Below, in pieces: positions 31,566-41,165 of a stretch of 64,000 nucleotides of DNA. The position numbers and the translations under genes were made by a program. The number at the start of each line of letters is the position of its first letter. The first letter of the stretch is position 1. The stretch is from contig JAURJT010000002.1 of assembly GCA_030832095.1 (NCBI GenBank), positions 1 to 64,000 of the forward strand, in the 5' to 3' direction. The notes beneath the pieces were generated by a model. It was not told where the DNA came from, ran no database searches, and saw only the letters and a list, made by a program, of their open reading frames with translations. Origin of the DNA: Gammaproteobacteria bacterium (GTDB lineage Bacteria; Pseudomonadota; Gammaproteobacteria; Burkholderiales; Burkholderiaceae_B).

Positions 31566-32871
31566 GTTTGTCTCCTGCGTCGCTGCTCACTATTCTGGAT
31601 TGTAGTGGGTGAGTCACGGAGCTGTCATGGTGCTCTAAAACCTCAGCAAGAGTGGGGTCAACTTGCTGCGTGATGAGTTGGCTAAGCGCCCGGGCGAGAA
31701 AGGGCTGCTCGGAGAGCTTGATTGAAGAGCGATCTAGTGCAAGCTGATCGACTAAGGGACCAAGTGTTGTGCGTTCGGGGTCGCACGCCAGCAACAAGCG
31801 TTCATTTTTTGCGCCAGGTGCGATGGCAACTAAACCCATTGCAGTTAAGCACTGTAGGCGTTCTTCAAGAACATTGAGCGGAAGGCGCAAACGCTTGATG
31901 AGTTCGGTGTTACTGCATCCTGGTGGTATGTTGCCGCGGGCTTCACTGAGGACTTTCAGCACGGATAGCGCGTCCATCAAGGCTGCACCTGGCCTGACTT
32001 TAGGATCGAGTCGCCCGAGTCGCAATAACGGCAGATTGGCAGCGACTAAGGCACCAATCAAGATGCCAAGCCAGCACAGATAGACCCAGATCAAAAAAAC
32101 AGGTAACGCGGCAAAGGCTCCATAAATCATGGTGTAGGTCGAGAAGCTTGAAACGTAGTAGGCAAAACCGACCTTCATGGTCTCTAGAATGAGCGCTGAG
32201 ATCACGCCGCCCACCAACGCATCGCCCCGATTGACACGGGTATTTGGCACCACAATAAACAAGGCGGCAAAGGCGAGTGCACCCAAAAGCAAGGGCAATA
32301 GCTTCAGCGCGATTGCCAGAAAAATTGGAGCGTTTGCGAGCAAGCCTTGAGATTCACGGGTCAAAACAGCAGTTGCGTAAAGGCTGGCGCCCGTTAATAC
32401 AGGACCAAGAGTGATGACCGCCCAATAGACCAGTGCGCGGTGCGTGACGCGACGCTGCCGCTCGACTTGCCAAATGGTGTTGAGTGCCGATTCAACAGAC
32501 ATAATCAAAAACACAACGGTTAGCACTAAGAACCCACCGCCAATCGCCGTCAAGCGCGAGGCTTTCGCTGCAAACTCATTGAGGTAAGTCATGATCGTGT
32601 CTGACAACGTGGGCGGCATCAGACTGTTGGTCATAAAGGCTTGAAGCGAGACACTGAACTCAGTAAATAGCGGAAACGCAGTGAAGAGCGAAAGCACCAC
32701 GGCTAAGAGCGGCACGATCGAGAGCACAGTTGTAAAGGTCAGGCTCGCAGCGAGTTGTACGGCCTTGGCCTGCGTGGCGCGTTGCAGAGCCAGTCTAAGG
32801 ATTTGAGTCGCAGCACCAAAATATGGCGTCACGTCTTTATGTGCAAAATGTTGTTTTGCATGGGCTTGCAT
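31558..32871 (-). CDS. YihY/BrkB family inner-membrane protein with C-terminal extension
   Basis: Polytopic membrane protein (437 aa from the ATG at 32871, which has GGAG before it; a longer frame would run into the divergent gene). The family core has about six helices, with QLAASLTFTTVLSIVPLLAV, LNTIWQVERQRRVTHRALVY and FLIWVYLCWLGILIGALVAA as hallmarks. It was once named Rbn/RNase BN, which is wrong. About 130 residues follow the core and look like a winged helix (NTELIKRLRLPLNVLEERLQ, then LTAMGLVAIA), the form usual in betaproteobacteria. The function is uncertain. Confidence 0.88.
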   Translation of the reverse strand: MQAHAKQHFAHKDVTPYFGAATQILRLALQRATQAKAVQLAASLTFTTVLSIVPLLAVVLSLFTAFPLFTEFSVSLQAFMTNSLMPPTLSDTIMTYLNEFAAKASRLTAIGGGFLVLTVVFLIMSVESALNTIWQVERQRRVTHRALVYWAVITLGPVLTGASLYATAVLTRESQGLLANAPIFLAIALKLLPLLLGALAFAALFIVVPNTRVNRGDALVGGVISALILETMKVGFAYYVSSFSTYTMIYGAFAALPVFLIWVYLCWLGILIGALVAANLPLLRLGRLDPKVRPGAALMDALSVLKVLSEARGNIPPGCSNTELIKRLRLPLNVLEERLQCLTAMGLVAIAPGAKNERLLLACDPERTTLGPLVDQLALDRSSIKLSEQPFLARALSQLITQQVDPTLAEVLEHHDSSVTHPLQSRIVSSDAGDKHA

Positions 32872-32966
32872 GCGAATTCTCCGTCTGCAGGCGATAATAG
32901 CAGCGTCACCCCCTGTCGGGCGTTTCAGTACTAAATTCTTTGCCTCACCTGAACGCAGCACACAAG

Positions 32967-33464
32967 ATGTCCGAGATTAACCATTCATCGCAGTCACCAG
33001 TTACCTTAAATGTTGCGCTGCAGCGTAGCGCGACGTTGAGCTTATTCGGGCTCTTTTTTCTATGTTTGCTCTGGGAGATCTGGCTGGCGCCCCTCAAACC
33101 AGGTGGCACCTTATTGTTTTTAAAAGCGCTTCCACTGGCCTTTGCGATGCGTGGGGTCTTGCGCGGCAGCCTGTATACGATCCAGTGGGCGTCTATGTTG
33201 GTGTTGCTGTACCTGATGGAGGGCGTGGTGCGGGTAATGTCTGATCCGCCTGGCCCCTCAATTATGTTGGCCTGGATCGAAATCGTCTTGGCGACCATAT
33301 TCTTTTTTAGTTCGATCTTTTATGTTCGACCAGCGAAACGCGTGGCCAAAGCTTTGCAAAAGGCAGAAAAGTTAAATCAACAGACTGAAAAGTTAAACCA
33401 ACAGACTGAAAAGCTAAATCAACAGGCAGAAAAGTTAAATCAAAAGACTGAAAACCTCAACTAG
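32967..33464 (+). CDS. DUF2069 membrane protein with heptad-repeat tail
   Basis: Membrane protein (165 aa from ATG 32967; a TTG at 32940 gives nine more residues) of the DUF2069 family, with hydrophobic segments at about residues 27-45, 50-70, 72-95 and 100-122 (WEIWLAPLKPGGTLLFLKAL is the family mark). The core ends near residue 130. The rest is unlike other family members: four and a half 7-residue repeats of the form EKLNQQT, a perfect heptad that should form a coiled coil, perhaps for oligomerisation. It is divergent from yihY across about 95 bp. Confidence 0.82.
   Translation: MSEINHSSQSPVTLNVALQRSATLSLFGLFFLCLLWEIWLAPLKPGGTLLFLKALPLAFAMRGVLRGSLYTIQWASMLVLLYLMEGVVRVMSDPPGPSIMLAWIEIVLATIFFFSSIFYVRPAKRVAKALQKAEKLNQQTEKLNQQTEKLNQQAEKLNQKTENLN
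33366..33464 (+). repeat. 21-bp tandem repeat at the 3' end of the DUF2069 gene
   Basis: Units of 21 nt start at 33366, 33387, 33408, 33429 and (truncated) 33450. The consensus codes for EKLNQQT. Copies differ by one to three bases, so this is the youngest-looking array in the window. The last unit contains the stop codon. Confidence 0.9.
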
Positions 33465-33555
33465 TGATTGACCCTTCGTATATGGGGTCAATGCAAGTTC
33501 AGCCGATGTAACAAGCCAAAATAGTGCTAATCGCAGCTCAAACAATATCCCTCTC

Positions 33556-35193
33556 ATGACTTCATCTTCTTGTTTTGAACCCCTCGTTAAAGCAAACACG
33601 TTTGCAAGCTTACCCTCAGATTTTTATACACGCTTGCCTACGACACCGCTCACGGCGCCTCGCTTGGTGCATGCCAACGGTGAGGTTGCTGCATTGTTGG
33701 GGTTGCCCCCTCAAGCGCTTGCTACGCAAGAGTTTCTTGATGTGGTCGGCGGCACCACGCCAATGCCGGGTGGCGACACCATGGCGGCTGTGTATAGCGG
33801 ACACCAGTTTGGGGTATGGGCCGGTCAGTTAGGCGACGGGCGTGCCCACTTGTTGGGTGAGATCCAAGGGCCAGATGGCAGTTTTGAAGTGCAACTGAAG
33901 GGCGCCGGCATGACACCCTACTCACGTATGGGCGATGGGCGGGCGGTCTTGCGTTCTTCGGTGCGAGAGTATTTAGCGAGCCACGCGATGCGTGGGCTTG
34001 GCATCCCGACCACGCAGGCGCTATCGCTTGTGTCTGCACGTAATCCTGTCAGACGCGAAACCCTTGAAACGGCGGCGGTCGTGGCGCGAGTGGCACCAAG
34101 CTTTATCCGGTTTGGTTCGTTTGAGCACTGGGCTGCGCGCAGGCGACCCGACTTGCTGCGCACCCTGGCCGATTACGTGATCGACCGGTTTTACCCTGAG
34201 TGCCGCGAGGCGAGTCACTCTAGTACTGCGGGGCATACCAGAATTCTAGGTGATACGAGCACTGTAGGTGATACCAGTACTGTAGGTGAGATGAGCACCA
34301 CAGGTGATACCACCACGGCCAAAGACTACGAGCCTTACGTGCAATTGCTGCGTGCAGTCGTGCGGCGCACCGCAACCCTCATGGCAAGTTGGCAGGTTGT
34401 GGGCTTTTGTCATGGCGTGATGAACACAGACAACATGTCGATTTTGGGGCTCACCCTTGACTACGGCCCGTATGGTTTTATGGATGGCTTTGATGCCAAG
34501 CATATTTGTAATCACACCGACAGCGGCGGTCGCTACGCCTGGCATGCTCAACCCGCGGTGGCGCACTGGAATCTCTATCAACTCGCGAATAGCCTGCACG
34601 AAATCGTGCCCGAGACCGAGCCTCTGAAGGCGGCGCTTGATGAATATGAGGCTTGTTTTCTAGGCGCGATGCAAACTCGAATGAGTCAGAAGTTAGGTTT
34701 AAGCGCCTGGCAATCGGGTGATGAAACGTTGATCGATGACCTTTGGAGTCTGATGCAAGCTAGCCATGCTGACTTTACGCTGACCTTCAGGCAGCTGGCT
34801 TACGCGCCAGGGCTGACGCAAGCGTCGCAAGAGCAAATTGAGCACGATTTGGGCGGCACGGTGAACGCCAACCTGCTGCCTTTTGTGGATTTGTTTGTGG
34901 ATCGCGCGGGCGCGCAAGCTTGGCTTAGCCGCTACAGCGCTCGACTGGGCTCGGACCCCACCCAACATTGGCAAGAGCGTGTTGCTGGCATGCTGGCGGT
35001 GAACCCACTGTATGTGCTACGTAATCACATTGCACAGCAGGCGATTGAAGCAGCCGAGAAGGGCGACTTTAGCGAAGTGCAGCGCCAAATGCAGCTTTTG
35101 AGCGACCCGTTTCACGCTCGGGCGGGCCAAGAAGCATATGCTGCTGCGCCACCAGCTGGGGCACCACATTTAGAGGTCAGTTGCTCTTCTTGA
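33556..35193 (+). CDS. selO: SelO (YdiU) protein adenylyltransferase
   Basis: Pseudokinase-fold enzyme (545 aa) that transfers AMP to protein hydroxyls. The family core is complete: YSGHQFGVWAGQLGDGRAHL, QLKGAGMTPYSRMGDGRAVL, the ligand-binding GVMNTDNMSILGLTLDYGPY, and the C-terminal Cys in LEVSCSS, in the position where eukaryotic members have selenocysteine. It is longer than the usual roughly 490 aa because of a 36-residue low-complexity insert of 6-residue repeats (GDTSTV type) between FYPECREA and DYEPYVQLLR. The 3' end with the Cys motif is duplicated downstream. Confidence 0.95.
   Translation: MTSSSCFEPLVKANTFASLPSDFYTRLPTTPLTAPRLVHANGEVAALLGLPPQALATQEFLDVVGGTTPMPGGDTMAAVYSGHQFGVWAGQLGDGRAHLLGEIQGPDGSFEVQLKGAGMTPYSRMGDGRAVLRSSVREYLASHAMRGLGIPTTQALSLVSARNPVRRETLETAAVVARVAPSFIRFGSFEHWAARRRPDLLRTLADYVIDRFYPECREASHSSTAGHTRILGDTSTVGDTSTVGEMSTTGDTTTAKDYEPYVQLLRAVVRRTATLMASWQVVGFCHGVMNTDNMSILGLTLDYGPYGFMDGFDAKHICNHTDSGGRYAWHAQPAVAHWNLYQLANSLHEIVPETEPLKAALDEYEACFLGAMQTRMSQKLGLSAWQSGDETLIDDLWSLMQASHADFTLTFRQLAYAPGLTQASQEQIEHDLGGTVNANLLPFVDLFVDRAGAQAWLSRYSARLGSDPTQHWQERVAGMLAVNPLYVLRNHIAQQAIEAAEKGDFSEVQRQMQLLSDPFHARAGQEAYAAAPPAGAPHLEVSCSS
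34213..34320 (+). repeat. 18-bp in-frame tandem repeat inside selO
   Basis: Six 18-nt units begin at 34213, 34231, 34249, 34267, 34285 and 34303. They encode SHSSTA, GHTRIL, GDTSTV, GDTSTV, GEMSTT and GDTTTA. The array explains the extra length of this SelO and lies in a surface loop position by alignment with the family. Confidence 0.85.
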
Positions 35194-35354
35194 GGCGCGG
35201 ACGTGTGCAAGTGGCTATAGCCGTTGCGCCTACCTCAGACAATCTGCATTTAGAGGTGAGTTGCTTTTCAAGAGGCAGTGACGTGGGCAAAGGGGTCCAA
35301 GCCGCTGCGCTTCTCGAAGAGACATCGCCTTTAGAGGTCAATTGCGCTGAGTGA
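35170..35354 (+). repeat. 80-81 bp tandem repeat of the selO 3' end
   Basis: Units start at 35170 (inside selO), 35250 and 35331 (partial), each opening with TTAGAGGT, then (C/G)A(G/A)TTGC. The first encodes the final LEVSCSS and stop. The second and third read LEVSCFS and LEVNCAE in a frame shifted by -1 relative to selO, which is open from 35190 to a TGA at 35352-35354. Confidence 0.85.
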
Positions 35355-35443
35355 TGCAATAATGTGCTTTTGAAGGTTGCTATGCCATCTTTTAAAGGGC
35401 AAACGTGACCTGACTCTGTTCATTTTTTCGGTACTTGTCGCCT

Positions 35444-36502
35444 ATGTCTGGTAATACGCTCGGTACGCTATTTTGTGTGACTAATTTTGGTGAGTCACAT
35501 GGCCCCGCAATCGGCTGTGTGGTCGATGGGTGCCCTCCTGGCCTGGCGCTTTGCGAACAAGATATTCAAGTTGAACTTGATCGTCGTCGCCCCGGCACCT
35601 CGCGCCACGTGACGCAGCGCCAAGAGGCAGACCAAGTTGAGATTTTGTCTGGGGTCTATGAGGGCAAAACCACCGGTACACCGATTGCGTTGTTGATTCG
35701 TAACGTTGATGCACGTAGTAAAGACTACAGCGCCATTGCCGATACGTTTAGGCCTGGGCATGCTGATTTCACCTATTTCAATAAGTACGGCGCGCGCGAC
35801 CCGCGTGGCGGTGGCCGTTCGTCGGCCCGGTTAACGGCTCCCACAGTGGCTGCCGGAGCAATCGCAAAAAAATGGCTGTCTGAGCACGCTGGGATCAAGG
35901 TGCGGGGGTATATGAGTCAGTTAGGCCCGATAGTGATGCCTTTTGTCAGTTGGGATTACGTTTCGAGTAATCCGTTTTATGCCGCCAATGACACCAGCAC
36001 GCCTGAACTCGAGGCCTATATGGATCAGTTACGCCGCGATGGGGATTCTGTGGGCGCTCGGATCGAAGTCGTGGCCGAAGGCTTGCCCGCTGGTTGGGGC
36101 GAGCCCATCTATGACCGGCTAGACGCAGACATTGCCTACGCGATGATGGGTTTAAATGCCGTTAAAGGCGTTGAGATTGGCGCTGGCTTCAAAAGTGTTG
36201 AGCAGCGCGGCTCTGAGCACGGCGACGAGATTACGCCCGAGGGCTTTTTGACGAACAACGCCGGCGGTGTGTTGGGTGGAATCTCGACGGGTCAGCCGAT
36301 CACGGTGAGCCTGGCGATTAAGCCAACCTCAAGTATTCGGACCGAGCGCCGCTCAATTGACCGGGCCGGCAACCCTGTGATGGTGCAAACCCTAGGTCGC
36401 CACGACCCGTGCGTGGGGATTCGGGCGACACCGATCGCCGAAGCCTTGCTAGCCTTGATTTTGATCGATCATGCTTTGCGCCATCGCGCGCAGTGCGGGT
36501 AA
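35444..36502 (+). CDS. aroC: Chorismate synthase
   Basis: Last enzyme of the shikimate pathway (352 aa): it converts EPSP to chorismate with reduced FMN. The start is ATG 35444; a TTG 9 nt earlier is less likely. Family marks are [19 protein letters not shown], the [14 protein letters not shown] segment, [31 protein letters not shown] and, near the end, [16 protein letters not shown]. All are intact and the length is normal. It is preceded by the selO repeat array and followed by the leucine genes after 130 bp. Confidence 0.96.
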   Translation: MSGNTLGTLFCVTNFGESHGPAIGCVVDGCPPGLALCEQDIQVELDRRRPGTSRHVTQRQEADQVEILSGVYEGKTTGTPIALLIRNVDARSKDYSAIADTFRPGHADFTYFNKYGARDPRGGGRSSARLTAPTVAAGAIAKKWLSEHAGIKVRGYMSQLGPIVMPFVSWDYVSSNPFYAANDTSTPELEAYMDQLRRDGDSVGARIEVVAEGLPAGWGEPIYDRLDADIAYAMMGLNAVKGVEIGAGFKSVEQRGSEHGDEITPEGFLTNNAGGVLGGISTGQPITVSLAIKPTSSIRTERRSIDRAGNPVMVQTLGRHDPCVGIRATPIAEALLALILIDHALRHRAQCG

Positions 36503-36553
36503 GACTAAAAATGGCTTCGGTCTGGGTCTGTTAGTTGCCCGGTCGGGGCTAAG

Positions 36554-36588
36554 TTAACAGCTATGGCTTAGGTTCCCTATGGCATAAT
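36554..36588 (+). promoter_or_regulatory. Possible promoter of the leuCDB operon
   Basis: In the 130-bp gap between aroC and leuC, TTAACA (36554-36559) could serve as -35 box with TATGGC (36578-36583, 18-bp spacer) or the better CATAAT (36583-36588, 23-bp spacer) as -10. Neither pairing is ideal. No leader peptide with leucine codons and no attenuator hairpin is visible. Confidence 0.3.
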
Positions 36589-36632
36589 CAAGGGCTACCC
36601 TTTTACAACGTGTGTTTGGCAGATCCAACGTC

Positions 36633-38042
36633 ATGAAAAAAACTCTATACGACAAACTTTGGGACGCCCATGTGGTTCACCAAGAACCAGATGGCACCGC
36701 AATTTTGTACATCGACCGTCACTTGTTGCACGAGGTCACAAGCCCACAGGCTTTTGAGGGCCTTGACTTGGCCGGTCGCCCGCTTTGGCGTCTGAATGCT
36801 AATTTGGCGGTGGCAGATCACAACGTGCCCACGGTGGCGCGTGATCGGGCGCAAGGGATCACTGACCCGATATCAAAATTACAAGTCGATACGCTTGACG
36901 CCAACTGCGCCAAACATAACGTGATCGAATTTCGCATGAACGATTTGCGTCAAGGTATTGTTCACGTGATCGGCCCTGAGCAAGGTGCAACGTTACCCGG
37001 CATGACTGTGGTGTGCGGCGACTCGCATACCAGTACACATGGTGCGTTTGGTGCCTTGGCCTTTGGTATCGGCACCTCAGAAGTCGAGCATGTCATGGCT
37101 ACGCAAACGCTGCAAGCCAAGAAAAACAAAAACATGTTGGTGCGTGTTGAGGGTACCTTGCCGATTGGCTGTACTGCAAAAGACGTGATCCTGTATGTGA
37201 TTGGTCAAATTGGTACCGCCGGTGGCACAGGTCACGCGATTGAATTTGCAGGCAGCACGATTCGCGGCTTGTCGATGGAAGGCCGCATGACCTTGTGCAA
37301 CATGGCGATTGAAGCCGGTGCACGTTCGGGCATGGTGGCAGTTGACCAAAAAACGATTGATTACTGTGCGGGTCGTCCGTTCTCGCCTAGCGGCGCGCTG
37401 TGGGATGCTGCGGTTGCCTACTGGAAAACCTTGCATACCGACGAAGGCGCCTTTTTTGATCGAGTCGTTGAGATAGATGCTCGCCAAATTGTGCCTCAAG
37501 TGACTTGGGGCACGTCACCAGAAATGGTATTACCCGTCACTGGGCGTGTGCCCGATCCTGATCGCGAAAAAGATGACATGCGCCGCGAAGGTATGGAGCG
37601 TGCGTTGGTCTACATGGGTTTGAAGCCCAACACACTGATTGAAGATATCAAGATCGATCGCGTGTTTATCGGATCTTGCACCAACTCGCGTATTGAAGAT
37701 TTGCGCGCGGCTGCAGTCGTTGCGCGCGGTCGTAAGGTCGCCAGCAATGTGCGTCAGGCGCTTGTGGTGGCTGGCTCGGGCCTAGTCAAAGCACAAGCCG
37801 AGCGCGAAGGCTTAGACAAGATTTTTATCGAGGCAGGTTTTGAATGGCGTGAGCCAGGCTGCTCAATGTGCTTGGCCATGAATGCCGATCGCATTGAACC
37901 CGGCGAGCGTTGCGCCTCGACTTCAAACCGAAATTTTGAAGGTCGCCAAGGGCAGGGTGGTCGCACCCATCTCGTGAGTCCGGCCATGGCAGCAGCTGCC
38001 GCCGTGTCGGGTCATTTTGTTGACGTACGTAACCTCCGGTAA
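36633..38042 (+). CDS. leuC: 3-isopropylmalate dehydratase large subunit
   Basis: Aconitase-family enzyme of leucine synthesis (469 aa from ATG 36633; a GTG-initiated version is 7 residues longer). It isomerises 2- to 3-isopropylmalate with LeuD. The [4Fe-4S] ligands are visible as Cys in [13 protein letters not shown] and the pair in [46 protein letters not shown] and [16 protein letters not shown] complete the family pattern. leuD starts 5 nt after the stop. Confidence 0.96.
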   Translation: MKKTLYDKLWDAHVVHQEPDGTAILYIDRHLLHEVTSPQAFEGLDLAGRPLWRLNANLAVADHNVPTVARDRAQGITDPISKLQVDTLDANCAKHNVIEFRMNDLRQGIVHVIGPEQGATLPGMTVVCGDSHTSTHGAFGALAFGIGTSEVEHVMATQTLQAKKNKNMLVRVEGTLPIGCTAKDVILYVIGQIGTAGGTGHAIEFAGSTIRGLSMEGRMTLCNMAIEAGARSGMVAVDQKTIDYCAGRPFSPSGALWDAAVAYWKTLHTDEGAFFDRVVEIDARQIVPQVTWGTSPEMVLPVTGRVPDPDREKDDMRREGMERALVYMGLKPNTLIEDIKIDRVFIGSCTNSRIEDLRAAAVVARGRKVASNVRQALVVAGSGLVKAQAEREGLDKIFIEAGFEWREPGCSMCLAMNADRIEPGERCASTSNRNFEGRQGQGGRTHLVSPAMAAAAAVSGHFVDVRNLR

Positions 38043-38047
38043 ATATC

Positions 38048-38704
38048 ATGGATTCATTCATCACGCATCAAGGTTTGGTTGCTCCGCTCGATCGCGAAAA
38101 CGTCGATACAGATCTGATCATTCCAAAGCAGTTTCTGAAGTCAATCAAGCGCACTGGCTTTGGCCCAAACTTGTTTGACGAGATCCGTTATCTGGATCAT
38201 GGTGAGCCTGGGATGGACAACTCCAAGCGCCCGTTGAACCCAGAATTTATTTTGAACCACTCACGCTATCAGGGTGCTTCAATTTTGTTGGGTCGTAAAA
38301 ACTTTGGCTGCGGTTCAAGCCGCGAGCATGCCCCCTGGGCGCTGGCGCAATACGGTTTTCGCGCAGTGATTGCCCCATCATTTGCCGACATCTTTTTTAA
38401 CAATAGCTACAAGACAGGCTTCTTGCCAATCGTGTTGTCTGAGTTGCAAATCTCGCGCCTGTTTGACGAGGTGCGTGGCTTTGTGGGCTACAAGCTAACA
38501 ATCGATCTTGAAAAACAAGTCGTGATTGCACCCGACGGTCGTGCGATGGATTTTGATATCACTGCGCATCGCAAATATTGCATGATCAATGGCTTAGATG
38601 AAATTGGTTTGACTCTGCGTCAGGCCGATAAGATTCGAACCTTTGAGGCCGAGCGGCTCGCCCGCCATCCTTGGTTAGATGTTCAACCAATCGGTGCACG
38701 TTAA
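38048..38704 (+). CDS. leuD: 3-isopropylmalate dehydratase small subunit
   Basis: Swivel-domain partner of LeuC (218 aa, normal for betaproteobacteria). Marks are [20 protein letters not shown] at the N-terminus, [19 protein letters not shown] for substrate binding and [17 protein letters not shown]. It follows leuC closely and is separated from leuB by a short spacer with a hairpin. Confidence 0.96.
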   Translation: MDSFITHQGLVAPLDRENVDTDLIIPKQFLKSIKRTGFGPNLFDEIRYLDHGEPGMDNSKRPLNPEFILNHSRYQGASILLGRKNFGCGSSREHAPWALAQYGFRAVIAPSFADIFFNNSYKTGFLPIVLSELQISRLFDEVRGFVGYKLTIDLEKQVVIAPDGRAMDFDITAHRKYCMINGLDEIGLTLRQADKIRTFEAERLARHPWLDVQPIGAR

Positions 38705-38718
38705 TTAATTTAGACGTT

Positions 38719-38736
38719 GGGCCGGTTTACCGGCCC
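38719..38736 (+). terminator. Hairpin between leuD and leuB
   Basis: A perfect 7-bp GC-only stem (GGGCCGG / CCGGCCC) with a TTTA loop, followed by ATTACTTTT, lies 14 nt after leuD. It could attenuate transcription into leuB or protect the leuCD message from 3' decay. Since leuB has no other obvious promoter, complete termination is unlikely. Confidence 0.5.
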
Positions 38737-38758
38737 ATTACTTTTGGATCAAAGCAAC

Positions 38759-39835
38759 ATGACAAAGAAAATTGCAGTCTTGCCAGGTGATGGGATTGGC
38801 TCCGAAATTATGGAACAAGCGGTTCGCGTCTTGGGCGCGTTGAAATTACCCCTTGAAATCACGCATGCCCCTGTAGGCGGCACCGCCTACGACCTACACG
38901 GTCATCCGTTGCCACCCGCCACCTTGAAACTCGCACAAGAATCAAACGCGGTGTTGTTTGGCGCTGTGGGCGACTGGAAATACGACAAACTGCCTCGCGA
39001 GCATCGCCCCGAGCAGGCGATTTTGGGGCTGCGTAAGGCGCTCGGTTTGTTCGCGAACTTTCGCCCAGCGATTTTGTATCCTGAGTTAGCCAACGCGTCA
39101 TCTTTAAAGCCCGAAATCGTCTCTGGCCTAGATATTTTGATTTTGCGTGAGCTGACCGGCGATATTTATTTTGGTTCACCCCGTGGCGTGCGCGTGGCCC
39201 CTGACGGCCCATTTGCCGGTGCGCGTGAAGGCTTTGACACGATGCGTTATGCCGAACCTGAAATTCGCCGCATTGCACATTTGGGTTTTCAGGCAGCGCT
39301 GAAGCGTCAACGTCGCTTGTGCAGCGTTGACAAGGCCAACGTGCTTGAAACCTCGCAACTCTGGCGCGATATCGTGACCGAGATCGGCAAAGAGTATCCG
39401 GATATTGCGTTGTCGCACATGTATGTTGACAACGCTGCAATGCAGTTGGTGCGCGCGCCGCGTGACTTTGACGTGATTGTGACGGGCAATCTGTTTGGTG
39501 ACATTCTGTCTGATGAGGCGTCGATGCTGACGGGTTCAATCGGCATGCTGCCCTCCGCCTCGCTCAACGCCTCGGGTCAGGGCTTGTATGAACCGAGCCA
39601 TGGCTCGGCCCCTGACATTGCCGGTAAAGGCGTTGCAAACCCTTTGGCTACGATCTTGTCTGCAGCGATGATGTTGCGCTACTCGCTTGATCAAGCCGCG
39701 CAGGCTGATCGTATCGAGCAAGCTGTTCGTCGTGTGCTTCAGCAAGGGTTACGCACCGCCGATATTTATGAGCCAGGCACAACTAAAGTTGGCACTGTAG
39801 CGATGGGCGATGCTGTTTTGAAGGCTTTAGGCTAA
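38759..39835 (+). CDS. leuB: 3-isopropylmalate dehydrogenase
   Basis: NAD-dependent dehydrogenase (358 aa from ATG 38759; the open frame upstream is spacer). It oxidises and decarboxylates 3-isopropylmalate. [36 protein letters not shown], the substrate arginines in [36 protein letters not shown] and [20 protein letters not shown] are the standard marks. A 7-bp inverted repeat (GAAGGCT / AGCCTTC, 39820-39854) spans the stop codon. Confidence 0.96.
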   Translation: MTKKIAVLPGDGIGSEIMEQAVRVLGALKLPLEITHAPVGGTAYDLHGHPLPPATLKLAQESNAVLFGAVGDWKYDKLPREHRPEQAILGLRKALGLFANFRPAILYPELANASSLKPEIVSGLDILILRELTGDIYFGSPRGVRVAPDGPFAGAREGFDTMRYAEPEIRRIAHLGFQAALKRQRRLCSVDKANVLETSQLWRDIVTEIGKEYPDIALSHMYVDNAAMQLVRAPRDFDVIVTGNLFGDILSDEASMLTGSIGMLPSASLNASGQGLYEPSHGSAPDIAGKGVANPLATILSAAMMLRYSLDQAAQADRIEQAVRRVLQQGLRTADIYEPGTTKVGTVAMGDAVLKALG

Positions 39836-39958
39836 TCGGGTGACTTTAGCCTTCGCTCGACAGGGCGGGCTAGGCAGGCGAGTCATCTGGATGTTTGACC
39901 AGAGCCACTCGCAGGCGGCGTAAGCGAGTCTAAGGTGGCGTAATAACCTTGGTGTTAA

Positions 39959-39988
39959 CATAGACCCTAAGTGCATAGACTCTAAGTG
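39959..39988. repeat. 15-bp tandem duplication between leuB and asd
   Basis: CATAGACCCTAAGTG (39959-39973) is followed directly by CATAGACTCTAAGTG (39974-39988), one mismatch. Just upstream two diverged copies of a GGCGGCGTAA element are seen near 39915 and 39935. The 185-bp spacer holds no gene. Confidence 0.75.
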
Positions 39989-40020
39989 CACGTATTTAAA
40001 TGATTTTTTGGTTTTTAACG

Positions 40021-41148
40021 ATGAAACAGTCTGTTGGGTTAGTGGGTTGGCGTGGGATGGTGGGCTCTGTGCTCATGCAACGCATGCGCGACGAGGGTGA
40101 TTTTGCCTTGATCGACCCGGTCTTTTTTTCAACAAGCAATGCGGGTGGTCGTGCGCCTGAGTGGGCCGGTGCCACCGCCTTGCAAAATGCCTTCGACATC
40201 GACGCCTTAAAAAAACTTCCAATTATCCTGACCGCGCAGGGCGGCGACTATACCAGCGAGGTCTATCCCAAACTGCGCGCAGCGGGTTGGACGGGTACTT
40301 GGATTGATGCTGCAAGCACGCTGCGCATGAAAGATGACGCCATCATCGTGCTCGATCCCGTGAATCGCCCAGTGATTGACGCGGCGCTCAAGCGTGGCGT
40401 CCGAAATTTTATTGGTGGTAATTGCACCGTTAGTTGCATGCTGATGGGCTTGGCCGGTTTGTTTAATCAAGGTTTGGTGCAGTGGATGACCAGCATGACT
40501 TACCAAGCTGCCTCTGGCGGGGGCGCGCAGCACATGCGTGAATTGCTCACGCAGTTTGGTTTGCTTAATGTGTCGGTCAAAGCCCAGCTCGATGACCCCG
40601 CTTCAGCGATTCTTGACATTGACCGCAGCGTGCTGGCTTTACAGCAAAGTGGCAAGTTACCGACTGAGCACTTTGGGATTCCTTTAGCAGGTAACCTGAT
40701 CCCTTGGATTGATAAAGATTTGGGCAACGGGATGTCGCGCGAAGAATGGAAAGGCGAGGCTGAAACCAACAAGATTTTGGGTCGTGGTGAAGGTTTTGGC
40801 TCAACCCCGATTCCGATTGATGGTTTGTGCGTTCGTATTGGCGCGATGCGCTGCCATAGCCAAGCGCTCACGATTAAGCTCACTCGAGATGTGCCCATTG
40901 ACGAAATTACTGATATTGTCAAAAACGGTACGGCTTGGGCTAAGGTCGTGGCGAACACTAAAGACGCTACGCTAGAAGGATTGTCACCCGTTGCAGTCAC
41001 GGGTACGCTTGATATTCCCGTTGGACGTATGCGCAAGCTATCAATGGGCCCTGAGTATCTGGGTGCCTTTACAGTTGGTGATCAACTGTTGTGGGGTGCG
41101 GCCGAACCCTTGCGCAGAATGTTGCGTATTTCGTTGGGCGAACTTTAA
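40021..41148 (+). CDS. asd: Aspartate-semialdehyde dehydrogenase
   Basis: NADP-dependent enzyme (375 aa from ATG 40021) that makes aspartate semialdehyde for lysine, threonine and methionine synthesis. The cofactor motif is [18 protein letters not shown], the active-site Cys lies in [19 protein letters not shown], and [19 protein letters not shown] and [17 protein letters not shown] follow. This is the proteobacterial type (about 370 aa). fimV follows after 17 nt. Confidence 0.96.
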   Translation: MKQSVGLVGWRGMVGSVLMQRMRDEGDFALIDPVFFSTSNAGGRAPEWAGATALQNAFDIDALKKLPIILTAQGGDYTSEVYPKLRAAGWTGTWIDAASTLRMKDDAIIVLDPVNRPVIDAALKRGVRNFIGGNCTVSCMLMGLAGLFNQGLVQWMTSMTYQAASGGGAQHMRELLTQFGLLNVSVKAQLDDPASAILDIDRSVLALQQSGKLPTEHFGIPLAGNLIPWIDKDLGNGMSREEWKGEAETNKILGRGEGFGSTPIPIDGLCVRIGAMRCHSQALTIKLTRDVPIDEITDIVKNGTAWAKVVANTKDATLEGLSPVAVTGTLDIPVGRMRKLSMGPEYLGAFTVGDQLLWGAAEPLRRMLRISLGEL

Positions 41149-41165
41149 GTCAATGGAGTGTTGTG

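Noticed and set aside
32872-32961. Longer N-terminus for the YihY protein
   Set aside because: It would overlap the divergent DUF2069 gene; the internal ATG has a GGAG and fits the family start.
38859-39539. Minus-strand open frame of 226 codons opposite leuB
   Set aside because: Composition is Gln/Arg/Ala shadow sequence of a well-conserved gene.
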